Below are positions 24,865-31,785 of a stretch of 49,344 nt of DNA, in pieces (position 1 is the stretch's first letter; the number at the start of each line of letters is the position of its first letter). The position numbers and the translations under genes are program-made. The notes under the pieces are model-generated. The model ran no database searches. It saw only the letters and a program-made list of their open reading frames with translations, and was not told the origin of the DNA. The DNA comes from Merdimonas faecis (lineage in GTDB: Bacteria; Bacillota; Clostridia; Lachnospirales; Lachnospiraceae). The DNA lies in NCBI RefSeq assembly GCF_001754075.1, contig NZ_MIEH01000019.1, forward strand, positions 1 through 49,344, read 5' to 3'.

Positions 24865-25709
24865 TGAAATCTCAAAAAACGCCTCGTTTGAGAACAATCG
24901 TGGCATATCTGGTATTGATATTGTTATCATTCTTATGCCTGTTTTTCTTTTACATTCTGATTATTAATGCTACACGCTCCCATGCGGATCTGCAAAAAGG
25001 ATTTTCCGCACTTCCGGGCGGTTATCTGCTGGAAAATCTGAAGAATGTAGCGAATGACGGAAGCTTTCCGATGTTTAAAGGTATAGTTAACAGTCTGATC
25101 GTTTCTATCAGTACGGCTGCACTGTGTACATACTTTTCTTCATTGACAGCTTATGGATTATATGCGTATAATTTTAAGGGTAAGAAAATTGCATTTACAT
25201 TTATTATGGCAATTCTTGTAATGCCGACACAGGTAACGGCGATGGGATTCCTGAGATTGATCACCAATATGGGAATGTATGATTCTCTTCTTCCGTTGAT
25301 CATCCCGTCCATCGCATCTCCTGCAGTGTTCTATTTCATGTACAGCTATCTGCAGTCCTCACTGCCTCTGTCACTGGTAGAAGCTGCCAGGATTGACGGC
25401 TCCGGTGAATTCATGACATTTAACCGGATTGTATTGCCGATTATGAAACCGGCAATTGCGGTGCAGGCAATTTTCACATTCGTGGGAGCATGGAATAATT
25501 ACTTTGTTCCGGCACTGGTAATTCAGTCGAAGGACAAAATGACAGTTCCTATCCTGATCGCCACATTACGAGGAGCAGACTACATGAATTTTGATATGGG
25601 TAAGATATATACCATGATCATGGTGGCTATCGTCCCGATCATTATCGTATATCTGTTCCTGTCAAAATACATCATTGCAGGAATTACACTGGGTGGTGTA
25701 AAAGAATAA
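24864..25709 (+). CDS. Sugar ABC transporter permease (second, MalG-like)
   Basis: A 281-residue permease with six membrane segments and the EAA loop EAARIDGSGEFMTFNRIVLP. The C terminus ITLGGVKE is characteristic of MalG-type subunits. It is coupled to the first permease and followed by a stable hairpin and the GH3 gene. A GGGGG-containing site inside the previous gene serves as ribosome binding site. Substrate specificity follows from the locus, not from the sequence itself. Confidence 0.87.
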   Translation: MKSQKTPRLRTIVAYLVLILLSFLCLFFFYILIINATRSHADLQKGFSALPGGYLLENLKNVANDGSFPMFKGIVNSLIVSISTAALCTYFSSLTAYGLYAYNFKGKKIAFTFIMAILVMPTQVTAMGFLRLITNMGMYDSLLPLIIPSIASPAVFYFMYSYLQSSLPLSLVEAARIDGSGEFMTFNRIVLPIMKPAIAVQAIFTFVGAWNNYFVPALVIQSKDKMTVPILIATLRGADYMNFDMGKIYTMIMVAIVPIIIVYLFLSKYIIAGITLGGVKE

Positions 25710-25713
25710 GAAA

Positions 25714-25764
25714 TACCGTCATAGAAGAATCTGCGCGTGTACAGATTCACCTATGACGGTTTTC
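25714..25764 (+). terminator. Hairpin between permease and GH3 genes
   Basis: ACCGTCATAG pairs with CTATGACGGT and an inner GAATCTG/CAGATTC stem extends it, followed by TTTTCG. It is a probable partial terminator that lowers GH3 expression relative to the transporter. Confidence 0.65.
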
Positions 25765-25793
25765 GTATGTAATTGTCAGAAAAGGAGAAAACG

Positions 25794-28253
25794 ATGATAC
25801 AGCAATGGAAACACAGTGGAAGGCTGACAGATACGCCGTCCTCTAAGGAAATCGAACATGGAAAACTAGCGCGAAGGGCAGCGGCAGAAGGCTGCGTTTT
25901 ACTGAAAAACGAAGGAATTCTGCCCCTTCGGATCTCGGATCCGATTGCCCTGTTCGGCGGCGGTGCGGGAAAGACTATAAAGGGAGGTATCGGCTCCGGA
26001 GATGTGAACAACAGAAAGACGGTATCCATATATGAAGGGCTTATGGAAGCAGGGGCGACCATTACGAGTACATCATGGATTGAGGATTATCAGAAGCGTT
26101 ACAGTGATGCCAGAAACACATGGAAAGAAGTGATTCTTGAAGCAGCCAGACATGTGGAAAATCATTTTGATGCTTACGCTTCACATCCCTTTATGATGCC
26201 GGAGGGCAGAGATATTTTGGAGAGCGACCTGTCCGGAGCGTCTGCTGCGATCTATGTGGTCAGCAGGATTGCGGGAGAGGGAAAGGACAGAAGACTTCAG
26301 GAAGGCGACTATTACCTTAGCGGGAAGGAAAAGGAAGACCTGCTGTTCCTGAACAGATGTCATATTCCGACGGTTTTGATTATTAATGCGGGCGGTCCGG
26401 TGGAAATCACAGATATTCTGGAGGAAGCAGTATGCATTAAGGCAGTCTTGAATGTTTCACAGCCCGGGCAGGAAGCCGGACATGCAGTAGCGGATATTCT
26501 GTTTGGCAAGGTCAGTCCGTCTGGCAGACTGACGTCCACCTGGGCCAGACGTTACTCCGATTATCCGTATTCGGATTCATACAGTTATCTGAATGGAGAT
26601 CTGGAAAAAGAAGAATATAAAGAAGGTATTTATGTCGGATACCGGTATTTTGACAGCTTTGAGGTAGAACCATTATTTCCTTTTGGATATGGACTTTCTT
26701 ATACAGAGTTTGATACGGAGTTTCTGGATATTGAAATATCAGATGGAAAGATCAGAGCCAAGGTAAGAATAAAGAATACAGGAATGAATTATCCAGGAAA
26801 AGAAATAGTCCAGATCTACATCACCCTTCCTCAGAACGGGGAGGCAAGAGAATATCAGAGACTGGCCGGATTCGCGAAAACAGATGTGCTGGCCCCCGGA
26901 GAGTGTCAGGAGCTTACGGTAGAGGTAGATCAAAGCCAGCTGGCGGTATTTTCTAAGAAGGCGCAGGGGTGGATTGTAGAGGCAGGATATTATGGCATAT
27001 GGACGGGAAAAAGTTCCGCAGATAGGAAGCAGCAGGCGTTCCTTGTTGTTGAGAAAGAGGCTATGCTTTGTAAAACGTATCCTATCGGTGAAAAAGAGAC
27101 GGATTATGGAGAATTACTGCCTCCAGAGAGCCTGAAAGCGAGGGCAGAACAATGGACAAGAGTTGGAAAACAGTTGAACCTCCCGGAGTACGGATTTCTT
27201 CCGGTAAAAGAGGTGATTACACAACAAGAATGTGCTTTGGCGGATGAAACTTACCGGACGGAGGATCTGATCCCGCTGTTGTATGGCAATGTTACAAAAG
27301 GAACAAGTACGTTGGGATCTGCAGGAACCCGCGTCCCAGGTTCTGCGGGCGAGACATCGGAGGAGTTGGAGAAGTCTGCGGGAATCCGTTCGTTGATTAT
27401 GGCAGACGGTCCGGCAGGCTTAAGACTACGGCAGTGTTATCAGGTTGATCGCAAAACCGATACCGTGTATGGCGTGGGCGTGCTGGGGACGCTGGAAAAC
27501 GGTTTTCTGGAACCCATGGAGTACCATGAAGATGCGGATACCTATTATCAGTTCTGCACAGCGTTTCCGGTAGGAACGGCGCTGGCCCAGACCTGGAATC
27601 TGGAATTGATCGAGGAATTCGGGCGGGCTGTTGCGGAAGAAATGCGGGAATATTATGTAGATCTCTGGCTGGCGCCGGGATTGAATATTCACCGGAATCC
27701 TCTGTGCGGCAGAAATTTCGAGTACTATTCCGAGGATCCGTTGGTGTCGGGGCTGGTTGCCGCCGCAGTTACAGATGGAGTCCAGAGCATGTCAGGATGC
27801 GCAGTCACGATCAAACATTTCGCCTGCAACAATCAGGAAGATAACCGGATGGGTGTGGATTCGCGGGTATCGGAAAAAGCACTCCGGGAAATCTATCTGA
27901 GAGGATTTGAAATCGCGGTAAAGAAAAGCAGTCCACTGGCCATAATGACTTCTTACAATCTCGTAAATGGAGTACATGCAGCTGCAAATTACGAGCTATG
28001 TACGACGGTAGCAAGAGAAGAGTGGGGATTCCAGGGACTGATCATGTCTGACTGGAACACCACAGTTCCGGAAGACGGAACGATTCCCTGGCAGTGTGCT
28101 GCGGCGGGAAATGATGTGATCATGCCGGGAAATATGAACGATGACGTAGATATACGCCGGGCATTGGAAGAGGGACGCTTGTCGGAAAACAAGATTCGAA
28201 TGAGTGCGGGAAGAGTGATCAGCCTGGTGAAAAAACTGGATGAGGAGAAATAG
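25794..28253 (+). CDS. GH3 beta-glucosidase with reversed domain order
   Basis: An 819-residue GH3 enzyme that hydrolyses beta-glucosidic ends of oligosaccharides. The order is permuted: the alpha/beta sandwich domain comes first (EGCVLLKNEGILPL at about 35, FPFGYGLSYTEFD at about 300), then a fibronectin-like domain. The TIM-barrel domain is last (LIMADGPAGLRL, VTIKHFACNNQEDN, and the nucleophile motif LIMSDWN with D753). The same reversed order is known for beta-glucosidases of Ruminococcus albus and Butyrivibrio fibrisolvens. There is no signal peptide, so it acts in the cytoplasm. I chose ATG 25794, which has AAAGGAGA upstream, rather than 25773. Last gene of the importer operon. Confidence 0.87.
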   Translation: MIQQWKHSGRLTDTPSSKEIEHGKLARRAAAEGCVLLKNEGILPLRISDPIALFGGGAGKTIKGGIGSGDVNNRKTVSIYEGLMEAGATITSTSWIEDYQKRYSDARNTWKEVILEAARHVENHFDAYASHPFMMPEGRDILESDLSGASAAIYVVSRIAGEGKDRRLQEGDYYLSGKEKEDLLFLNRCHIPTVLIINAGGPVEITDILEEAVCIKAVLNVSQPGQEAGHAVADILFGKVSPSGRLTSTWARRYSDYPYSDSYSYLNGDLEKEEYKEGIYVGYRYFDSFEVEPLFPFGYGLSYTEFDTEFLDIEISDGKIRAKVRIKNTGMNYPGKEIVQIYITLPQNGEAREYQRLAGFAKTDVLAPGECQELTVEVDQSQLAVFSKKAQGWIVEAGYYGIWTGKSSADRKQQAFLVVEKEAMLCKTYPIGEKETDYGELLPPESLKARAEQWTRVGKQLNLPEYGFLPVKEVITQQECALADETYRTEDLIPLLYGNVTKGTSTLGSAGTRVPGSAGETSEELEKSAGIRSLIMADGPAGLRLRQCYQVDRKTDTVYGVGVLGTLENGFLEPMEYHEDADTYYQFCTAFPVGTALAQTWNLELIEEFGRAVAEEMREYYVDLWLAPGLNIHRNPLCGRNFEYYSEDPLVSGLVAAAVTDGVQSMSGCAVTIKHFACNNQEDNRMGVDSRVSEKALREIYLRGFEIAVKKSSPLAIMTSYNLVNGVHAAANYELCTTVAREEWGFQGLIMSDWNTTVPEDGTIPWQCAAAGNDVIMPGNMNDDVDIRRALEEGRLSENKIRMSAGRVISLVKKLDEEK

Positions 28254-28304
28254 AAGATGTACAGGGTTTCCTTAACCGGTCGCATAAAAATATAAAACGG
28301 CGAT

Positions 28305-28343
28305 AAAAAACTCTGAGAGGTTCATGACTCTCAGAGTTTTTTG
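28305..28343. terminator. Terminator after GH3
   Basis: AAAAAACTCTGAGAG and CTCTCAGAGTTTTTT form a strong stem with T tract on both strands. Confidence 0.85.
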
Positions 28344-28378
28344 TGCCTGCGACGAATCAAAGCACGAGTCTTCTAAAT

Positions 28379-28396
28379 ATTCTCCGAAAGGAGAAT
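28379..28396. other. Small GAAA-loop hairpin upstream of the hipB promoter
   Basis: ATTCTCC-GAAA-GGAGAAT is a perfect 7-bp stem with a GNRA-type loop, 14 bases upstream of the -35 at 28411. It may be an operator half of the XRE protein or a structural remnant. Confidence 0.4.
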
Positions 28397-28410
28397 AATG
28401 TTTATTAATA

Positions 28411-28439
28411 TTGACTTAAATCATATATTTGTTTATAAT
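28411..28439 (+). promoter_or_regulatory. Promoter of the XRE/hipB gene
   Basis: TTGACT at 28411-28416 and TATAAT at 28434-28439 with a 17-base spacer, almost consensus. Confidence 0.8.
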
Positions 28440-28484
28440 AAAAAACATAAAAGCACCAATGTTATTTGAAAAAATAGAAAGTGA

Positions 28485-28811
28485 ATGGATATGAAAAAAG
28501 CTGCGTACAATATATTACCGTCAACAGAAGAAGTGCTGAAAACAATGGGGGAGCAGATTAAACTTGCCAGGTTACGACGCAATTTGTCGGCTGAGCTTGT
28601 GGCAGAGAGGGCAGGAATCAGCCGGGCTTCTCTCTGGAAAGTAGAATCCGGTAATCCTGCATGTGCAATGGGAATATATGCGGCAGTACTTCATGCGTTG
28701 AATAATATGGACAAGGATCTGTTGTTGGTCGCGAAAGATGATGAAATGGGAAGAAAACTCCAGGATATGAATCTGATGACCAGAAAAAGAGCAAGTGGAA
28801 GGAGAAAATAA
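28485..28811 (+). CDS. XRE-family regulator, HipB-like antitoxin
   Basis: A 108-residue protein with an XRE HTH at about residues 20-75 (IKLARLRRNLSAELVAERAG followed by ISRASLWKVESGNPACAMG). The tail is basic. Its stop codon overlaps the start of a hipA-like gene by one base (TAATG), the usual hipBA layout, so it is probably the antitoxin and autorepressor. The partner toxin is truncated, so only the DNA-binding half remains. ATG 28491 is an alternative start; neither has a strong ribosome binding site. Confidence 0.75.
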   Translation: MDMKKAAYNILPSTEEVLKTMGEQIKLARLRRNLSAELVAERAGISRASLWKVESGNPACAMGIYAAVLHALNNMDKDLLLVAKDDEMGRKLQDMNLMTRKRASGRRK

Positions 28812-29050
28812 TGGCTGCGAATCAGAAAATCATTTATGTATATGATGACTTCAGCTTTGATGAACCGATACTTCTGGGTTTGCTATATATTACATTTATA
28901 AGGGGAAAGGAGAATTTTTCTTTTGAATATGATCATCAATGGCTTGTTAGAACAATGTTTCCGGTAGATTTGGATCCTGAGATACCGGGGTTTGCGGGGA
29001 GACACTATCCGGGGGGAAAAGGGATTTTTGGTATTTTTTCAGATGCAATA
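28811..29050 (+). pseudogene. HipA-type toxin kinase, N-terminal fragment
   Basis: The first ~80 residues match the N-terminal subdomain 1 of HipA: KIIYVYDDFSFDEPILLGLL, FIRGKENFSFEYDHQWL and GKGIFGIFSDA. The whole kinase domain is missing. Similarity stops near 29050, where the DNA continues as the antisense of a relE gene; the frame runs on to 29170 without meaning. HipA normally phosphorylates glutamyl-tRNA synthetase. The break is probably a recombination joint between two toxin-antitoxin loci. Confidence 0.7.
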
Positions 29051-29177
29051 TCTGCTTTTCCAGCCGTTCCAGTTGCCCTGTCGCATTTTCTGGCGATAAA
29101 AGCTCAAAAGCGATATATTCAAATATTCCTCGCAAATCCTTTTCGGCCTGTGATGATATTACTACTTTAAAAATCAT
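28947..29177 (-). pseudogene. RelE/ParE-type toxin, N-terminal fragment
   Basis: The first ~42 residues (FKVVISSQAEKDLRGIFEYI and ATGQLERLEKQILHL) are RelE/ParE-like. After about 29050 the frame reads into hipA antisense and ends at 28947 with 76 residues of mixed origin. The C-terminal half holding the catalytic residues of RelE-like nucleases is lost, so the toxin should be inactive. Start overlaps the antitoxin stop by 4 bases, the usual relBE coupling. Confidence 0.7.
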
Positions 29178-29479
29178 AAGCCATAATCTTTCCGAATATC
29201 AGCAAAAACATTTTGGGCATCTTTGGTTCGTCCCGCTTTCATATCTACATACCCTTTTTCCAGTTCTACATGAAGGCCTTCTGTTCCAAGCGTATTTATG
29301 TCTATGGGCGTTCTTTCTGGAATTTTCACTTCAAAGGGAAGTCCTCTCTGTAAGATAATCTGCTTATAAAACATATTGATAGCGTTGGAAGCCGGTATAC
29401 CCAATGTAGATAGAATTTTTTCAGCCTGTTCTTTGATTTCTGGCTCTATTCTTACATATAAATTCGCTGACTTTGCCAT
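29174..29479 (-). CDS. RelB/DinJ-family antitoxin
   Basis: A 101-residue RelB/DinJ-type antitoxin. The N-terminal ribbon-helix-helix is NLYVRIEPEIKEQAEKILST with LGIPASNAINMFYKQI, and the C-terminal part would embrace the toxin. ATG 29479 has AAAGGAG about 9 bases upstream; a longer frame to 29545 would run through the promoter and operator. It remains intact although its toxin gene is truncated, a common way for such modules to decay. Confidence 0.82.
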   Translation of the reverse strand: MAKSANLYVRIEPEIKEQAEKILSTLGIPASNAINMFYKQIILQRGLPFEVKIPERTPIDINTLGTEGLHVELEKGYVDMKAGRTKDAQNVFADIRKDYGL

Positions 29480-29516
29480 AATGACAACGCTCCTTTTCAT
29501 ACATAACTTTTTCTTT

Positions 29517-29545
29517 ATTATACATAAATGTATATACAATAGCAA
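29517..29545 (-). promoter_or_regulatory. relB promoter with overlapping operator
   Basis: On the minus strand TTGCTA (29545-29540) and TATAAT (29522-29517) are 17 bases apart. A perfect palindrome with arms TATACAT and ATGTATA (29519-29534) overlaps the -10 and spacer, the expected place for RelB autorepression. Confidence 0.7.
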
Positions 29546-29612
29546 TACATTTTTCTTGGATGTTAATGATATGATTGGACAGATCTAACAATATGTCCTT
29601 GACTAAAGTTTA

Positions 29613-29640
29613 TTGACTTTATCCTTCGGCTTGGTATAAT
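29613..29640 (+). promoter_or_regulatory. Promoter of the structured RNA candidate
   Basis: TTGACT at 29613-29618 and TATAAT at 29635-29640 with a 16-base spacer; start expected about 29647. No protein gene follows on this strand for more than 1.5 kb. Confidence 0.7.
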
Positions 29641-29646
29641 ATACTT

Positions 29647-29857
29647 AACAAGACAACCGGGATAGATAGATGAAGCCTATCCGTTCCGGGCAAAATGTTA
29701 AACCACGAAGAGTAGTCGTCCTAACCTTTACCAGAGAGTAGGATGGCTGCTTTCTATTTTTCATAGAATGGAAAGCTGTCCCTCCCAGTTGCCTGGGTAA
29801 ATATACTATTTGATTTATTTGTGGAAATACTGAGAGCCGAAATGGCCAGAATTTTTT
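29647..29857 (+). ncRNA. Unassigned structured RNA candidate
   Basis: About 211 bases without a coding frame, with a promoter before and hairpins plus T tract behind. By eye: stem 1 CCGG-GATAG with CTATC-CGTT-CCGG (about 29658-29690). Stem 2 pairs the 15-base arms beginning AGAGTAGTCG and TAGGATGGCT, with every position able to pair. Stem 3 is TTCTAT/ATAGAA; stem 4 is CCCAG/CTGGG. A terminator-like stem with GCC/GGC ends in AATTTTTT at 29830-29857, and a second perfect 12-bp stem follows at 29862-29887. It is not 6S, tmRNA, RNase P or SRP RNA as far as I can recognise. It is absent from protein annotation and may be a small regulatory RNA. Confidence 0.55.
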
Positions 29858-29861
29858 AAGC

Positions 29862-29887
29862 ATCCGCCCTGTATCTACAGGGCGGAT
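29862..29887. terminator. Terminator between RNA candidate and capA
   Basis: ATCCGCCCTGTA and TACAGGGCGGAT are perfectly complementary with a very short loop; TTTT follows on the plus strand. The capA stop codon lies inside it. Confidence 0.65.
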
Positions 29888-31227
29888 TTTAAAGGCAGAG
29901 AAGCCTTGACTTTTTCTACTCCGTCACCGATGATAGCCTGTGTTCTGGCGGCAGATTCATCGGCCTGTTCTTTGATGCCTGTTATCCCTGTCTGTTCCTC
30001 CAGCCGTTCGGTGTTGTCAACCGGAAGGACGACAAAGGTGGCGCCGTTTTCGCCTGCATAGCGGTGGGTCCACATCGGTGTGAAGGTGACATCGGTGAGG
30101 CTGACCTTTCCTTTATCATCGCTGGAAAGGGAAAGTGATAACAGATAGCTGTCTTCCGTTTCGCCTGTGGGAAGCTCATCCTGCATGTATTCGATCTGCT
30201 GATTGGAAAGGAAGTTTCCAATGGCATAGGCGCAGAGCATCTGATGTTCTCCGTCAGAGGAAGTCAGCACATCGACCGGCTGGATCACATGCGGGTGACT
30301 TCCGATCAGGGCATCTACACCCAGGTCGCAGAGCTCGCCGGCGATCTCCTCCTGCTCCTCGGACTGCTGAGTCTGATATTCTGTGCCCCAATGCATATAG
30401 GCGATGGTATATTGTGCGCCATCTTCCTTCATGCCGGCTAAGGCGTCCTCCATTTCTCCGTAAAAGGTGTCCAGATCATTGTAGTCAAAAGAATTAATAA
30501 GAGGTGCCATCTCGTCTGATACCGGAAGAGCGTTAATGGAGGCTTCTTCATTGTCTTCGGTGGTCTCGTAGACATAGCTGATCACACCGATTTTCATGCC
30601 GTTGACATCGACGATATCATAGTTTTTCTGAGACTCTTCCGGCTGCGTTCCAAGGTAAGAGAGCTTTTTCTCGGTCAGAACATCCATGGTACGCAAAAGG
30701 CCTTCATCTCCGCCGTCCAGGAGATGGTTGCTGGCCAGGTTGACCATATCGATGCCGCAGCCTGCCAGAGAGTCAGCCAGTGCATCGGGCGCGCGGAACA
30801 TAGGATATCCGCTGTAGCCTGCCTCCTCGCCAGCCAGAGATGTCTCCAGCGTGACGGTTGAGACATCAGAGTCACTAAGCAGAGGGCTGCAGTAATCAAA
30901 AATTGGCGTATAGTCGTAAGTGTCCGTCTGAGGATCATAATAAGCCTCTGAGTTCATGATCGGTCCGTGGAAAACAACATCGCCGGCGGCAGTCCAGGTA
31001 ACGTCAGTCGCCTTCGATGTTACAGCTTCTGCCGCATTTGTCTGCTTTTTATCTGTGGATGGAAAAATAAGTGAAGTCAGAGCCGCAAGCAGGATGCCGA
31101 AGATAATAAGTTCAAATAACAATATGAAGAAGCTCTGATCACTGTTGATAGATACTTTAGAATGTCCCTGGCGGTTCTGGTGTTCCAGGGCTTTTTTCCT
31201 GTGTTCTTCAAATTCAGACATATTCAT
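29875..31227 (-). CDS. CapA-family protein (poly-gamma-glutamate capsule type)
   Basis: A 450-residue membrane-anchored CapA protein of the metallophosphoesterase-like superfamily. A single N-terminal membrane helix (about residues 32-55) is followed by an extracellular catalytic-like domain starting VTWTAAGDVVFHGP. Conserved points include LETSLAG, LASNHLLDGG with its Asn-His, YMHWGTEY and IGSHPHVIQP. CapA takes part in poly-gamma-glutamate capsule export in Bacillus, but solitary clostridial homologues are uncharacterised; no capB or capC is nearby. The promoter TTGTTT-17-TACAAT lies on the minus strand at 31315-31287. Start is ATG 31227 or 31221; neither has a strong ribosome binding site. 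Confidence 0.83.
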   Translation of the reverse strand: MNMSEFEEHRKKALEHQNRQGHSKVSINSDQSFFILLFELIIFGILLAALTSLIFPSTDKKQTNAAEAVTSKATDVTWTAAGDVVFHGPIMNSEAYYDPQTDTYDYTPIFDYCSPLLSDSDVSTVTLETSLAGEEAGYSGYPMFRAPDALADSLAGCGIDMVNLASNHLLDGGDEGLLRTMDVLTEKKLSYLGTQPEESQKNYDIVDVNGMKIGVISYVYETTEDNEEASINALPVSDEMAPLINSFDYNDLDTFYGEMEDALAGMKEDGAQYTIAYMHWGTEYQTQQSEEQEEIAGELCDLGVDALIGSHPHVIQPVDVLTSSDGEHQMLCAYAIGNFLSNQQIEYMQDELPTGETEDSYLLSLSLSSDDKGKVSLTDVTFTPMWTHRYAGENGATFVVLPVDNTERLEEQTGITGIKEQADESAARTQAIIGDGVEKVKASLPLKSAL

Positions 31228-31286
31228 CTACCCGACCGATTCCGGGCACCAGAATCAGCCATCCCCCTCTTTTGTATCATAAAAAT

Positions 31287-31315
31287 ATTGTAACTCTATA
31301 TATGGACAAAAACAA
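31287..31315 (-). promoter_or_regulatory. Promoter of capA
   Basis: On the minus strand TTGTTT (31315-31310) and TACAAT (31292-31287) with 17 bases between. Confidence 0.55.
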
Positions 31316-31319
31316 GCGC

Positions 31320-31358
31320 AATCTTTGGTGATGTATCCTAATAAATCTTTGGTGATGT
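31320..31358. repeat. 15-bp direct repeat in the capA/selenoprotein intergenic region
   Basis: AATCTTTGGTGATGT occurs at 31320-31334 and again at 31344-31358, a 24-base period. It lies next to the capA -35 and upstream of the inverted repeat TCACAG-AAAC-CTGTGA at 31361-31376 and the TATAAT at 31387-31392 that precede the UGA-containing gene. A binding site for a regulator is likely. Confidence 0.6.
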
Positions 31359-31360
31359 TA

Positions 31361-31392
31361 TCACAGAAACCTGTGACGATACGGCTTATAAT
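31361..31392 (+). promoter_or_regulatory. Promoter region of the UGA-interrupted gene
   Basis: TATAAT at 31387-31392 lacks a good -35; the dyad TCACAG-AAAC-CTGTGA covers the expected -35 position, so an activator may be needed. Leader length would be about 34 bases. Confidence 0.45.
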
Positions 31393-31432
31393 ACAGAAAA
31401 AACAGTAAGCAGCATGGAAGGAGAAATGAGAT

Positions 31433-31729
31433 ATGAAATTCAGACTAAATGACCGTTTAAGGCAATATATGGAAGAAAACCACCGCAAGGATATTTTGAT
31501 CATACCAAGAATATGCCATACCTGAGGCGGATCTGTTTTTGAAGTGTCAGCAAGGTTTGTTGATTTGGAAGAAGCAGCCCGTTTAAGAAAAGAAAACTTT
31601 CACAGTTTTCCAAATGAGATCGGAGAGGTGTTCATTTCCCGGATTCCGCAGAAATTTGAAGAGACGGTGGAACTTGGAATGACAAGGTTTTTCAGGAGGA
31701 TTACTGTGGACGGCATTTATTCCACATAA
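31433..31729 (+). CDS. Probable HesB/IscA-like selenoprotein (in-frame UGA)
   Basis: Read through the TGA at 31523-31525 as selenocysteine, the gene gives 98 residues: ATG 31433 (AAGGAG 9 bases upstream), Sec at residue 31, TAA at 31727-31729. The context ICHT-U-GGSVFEVSARFVD resembles the Cys-Gly region of the HesB/IscA fold, with Sec at the first conserved Cys; HesB-like selenoproteins are described in prokaryotic selenoproteome work as I recall. Beyond the UGA the frame stays open for 67 codons. A SECIS-like hairpin begins 20 bases after the UGA (31546-31564). It could bind iron-sulfur or act in redox reactions. The alternative is a nonsense-mutated pseudogene. Confidence 0.62.
31546..31564 (+). 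promoter_or_regulatory. SECIS-like hairpin
   Basis: GTCAGCAA and TTGTTGAT pair over 8 positions (two G-U) around the loop GGT. The apical loop lies 28-30 bases after the UGA and begins with G, within the distance and loop rules used for bacterial SECIS elements. Confidence 0.5.
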
Positions 31730-31753
31730 CAGGGCAGGATTGAAAAGAGAGAA

Positions 31754-31785
31754 GGACGGAGGCTTTTATAAGGCCTCCGTCCTTT
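31754..31785. terminator. Terminator between the UGA-containing gene and MFS gene
   Basis: GGACGGAGGC and GCCTCCGTCC are perfect arms; CCTTT follows on plus and CCTTC on minus. The last codons of the MFS gene are inside the stem. Confidence 0.75.

Noticed and set aside
29700-29760. T-box riboswitch, suggested by GAAGAGTAGT, CAGAGAG and GGCTG in order
   Set aside because: The two arms form a simple 15-bp hairpin with each other, there is no TGGNACCGCG antiterminator sequence, and the next gene lies on the opposite strand.
31544-31729. Independent 61-residue protein starting at GTG 31544
   Set aside because: No ribosome binding site precedes it and its sequence joins in frame with the upstream 30 codons across one TGA; also the GTG lies at the SECIS-like stem.
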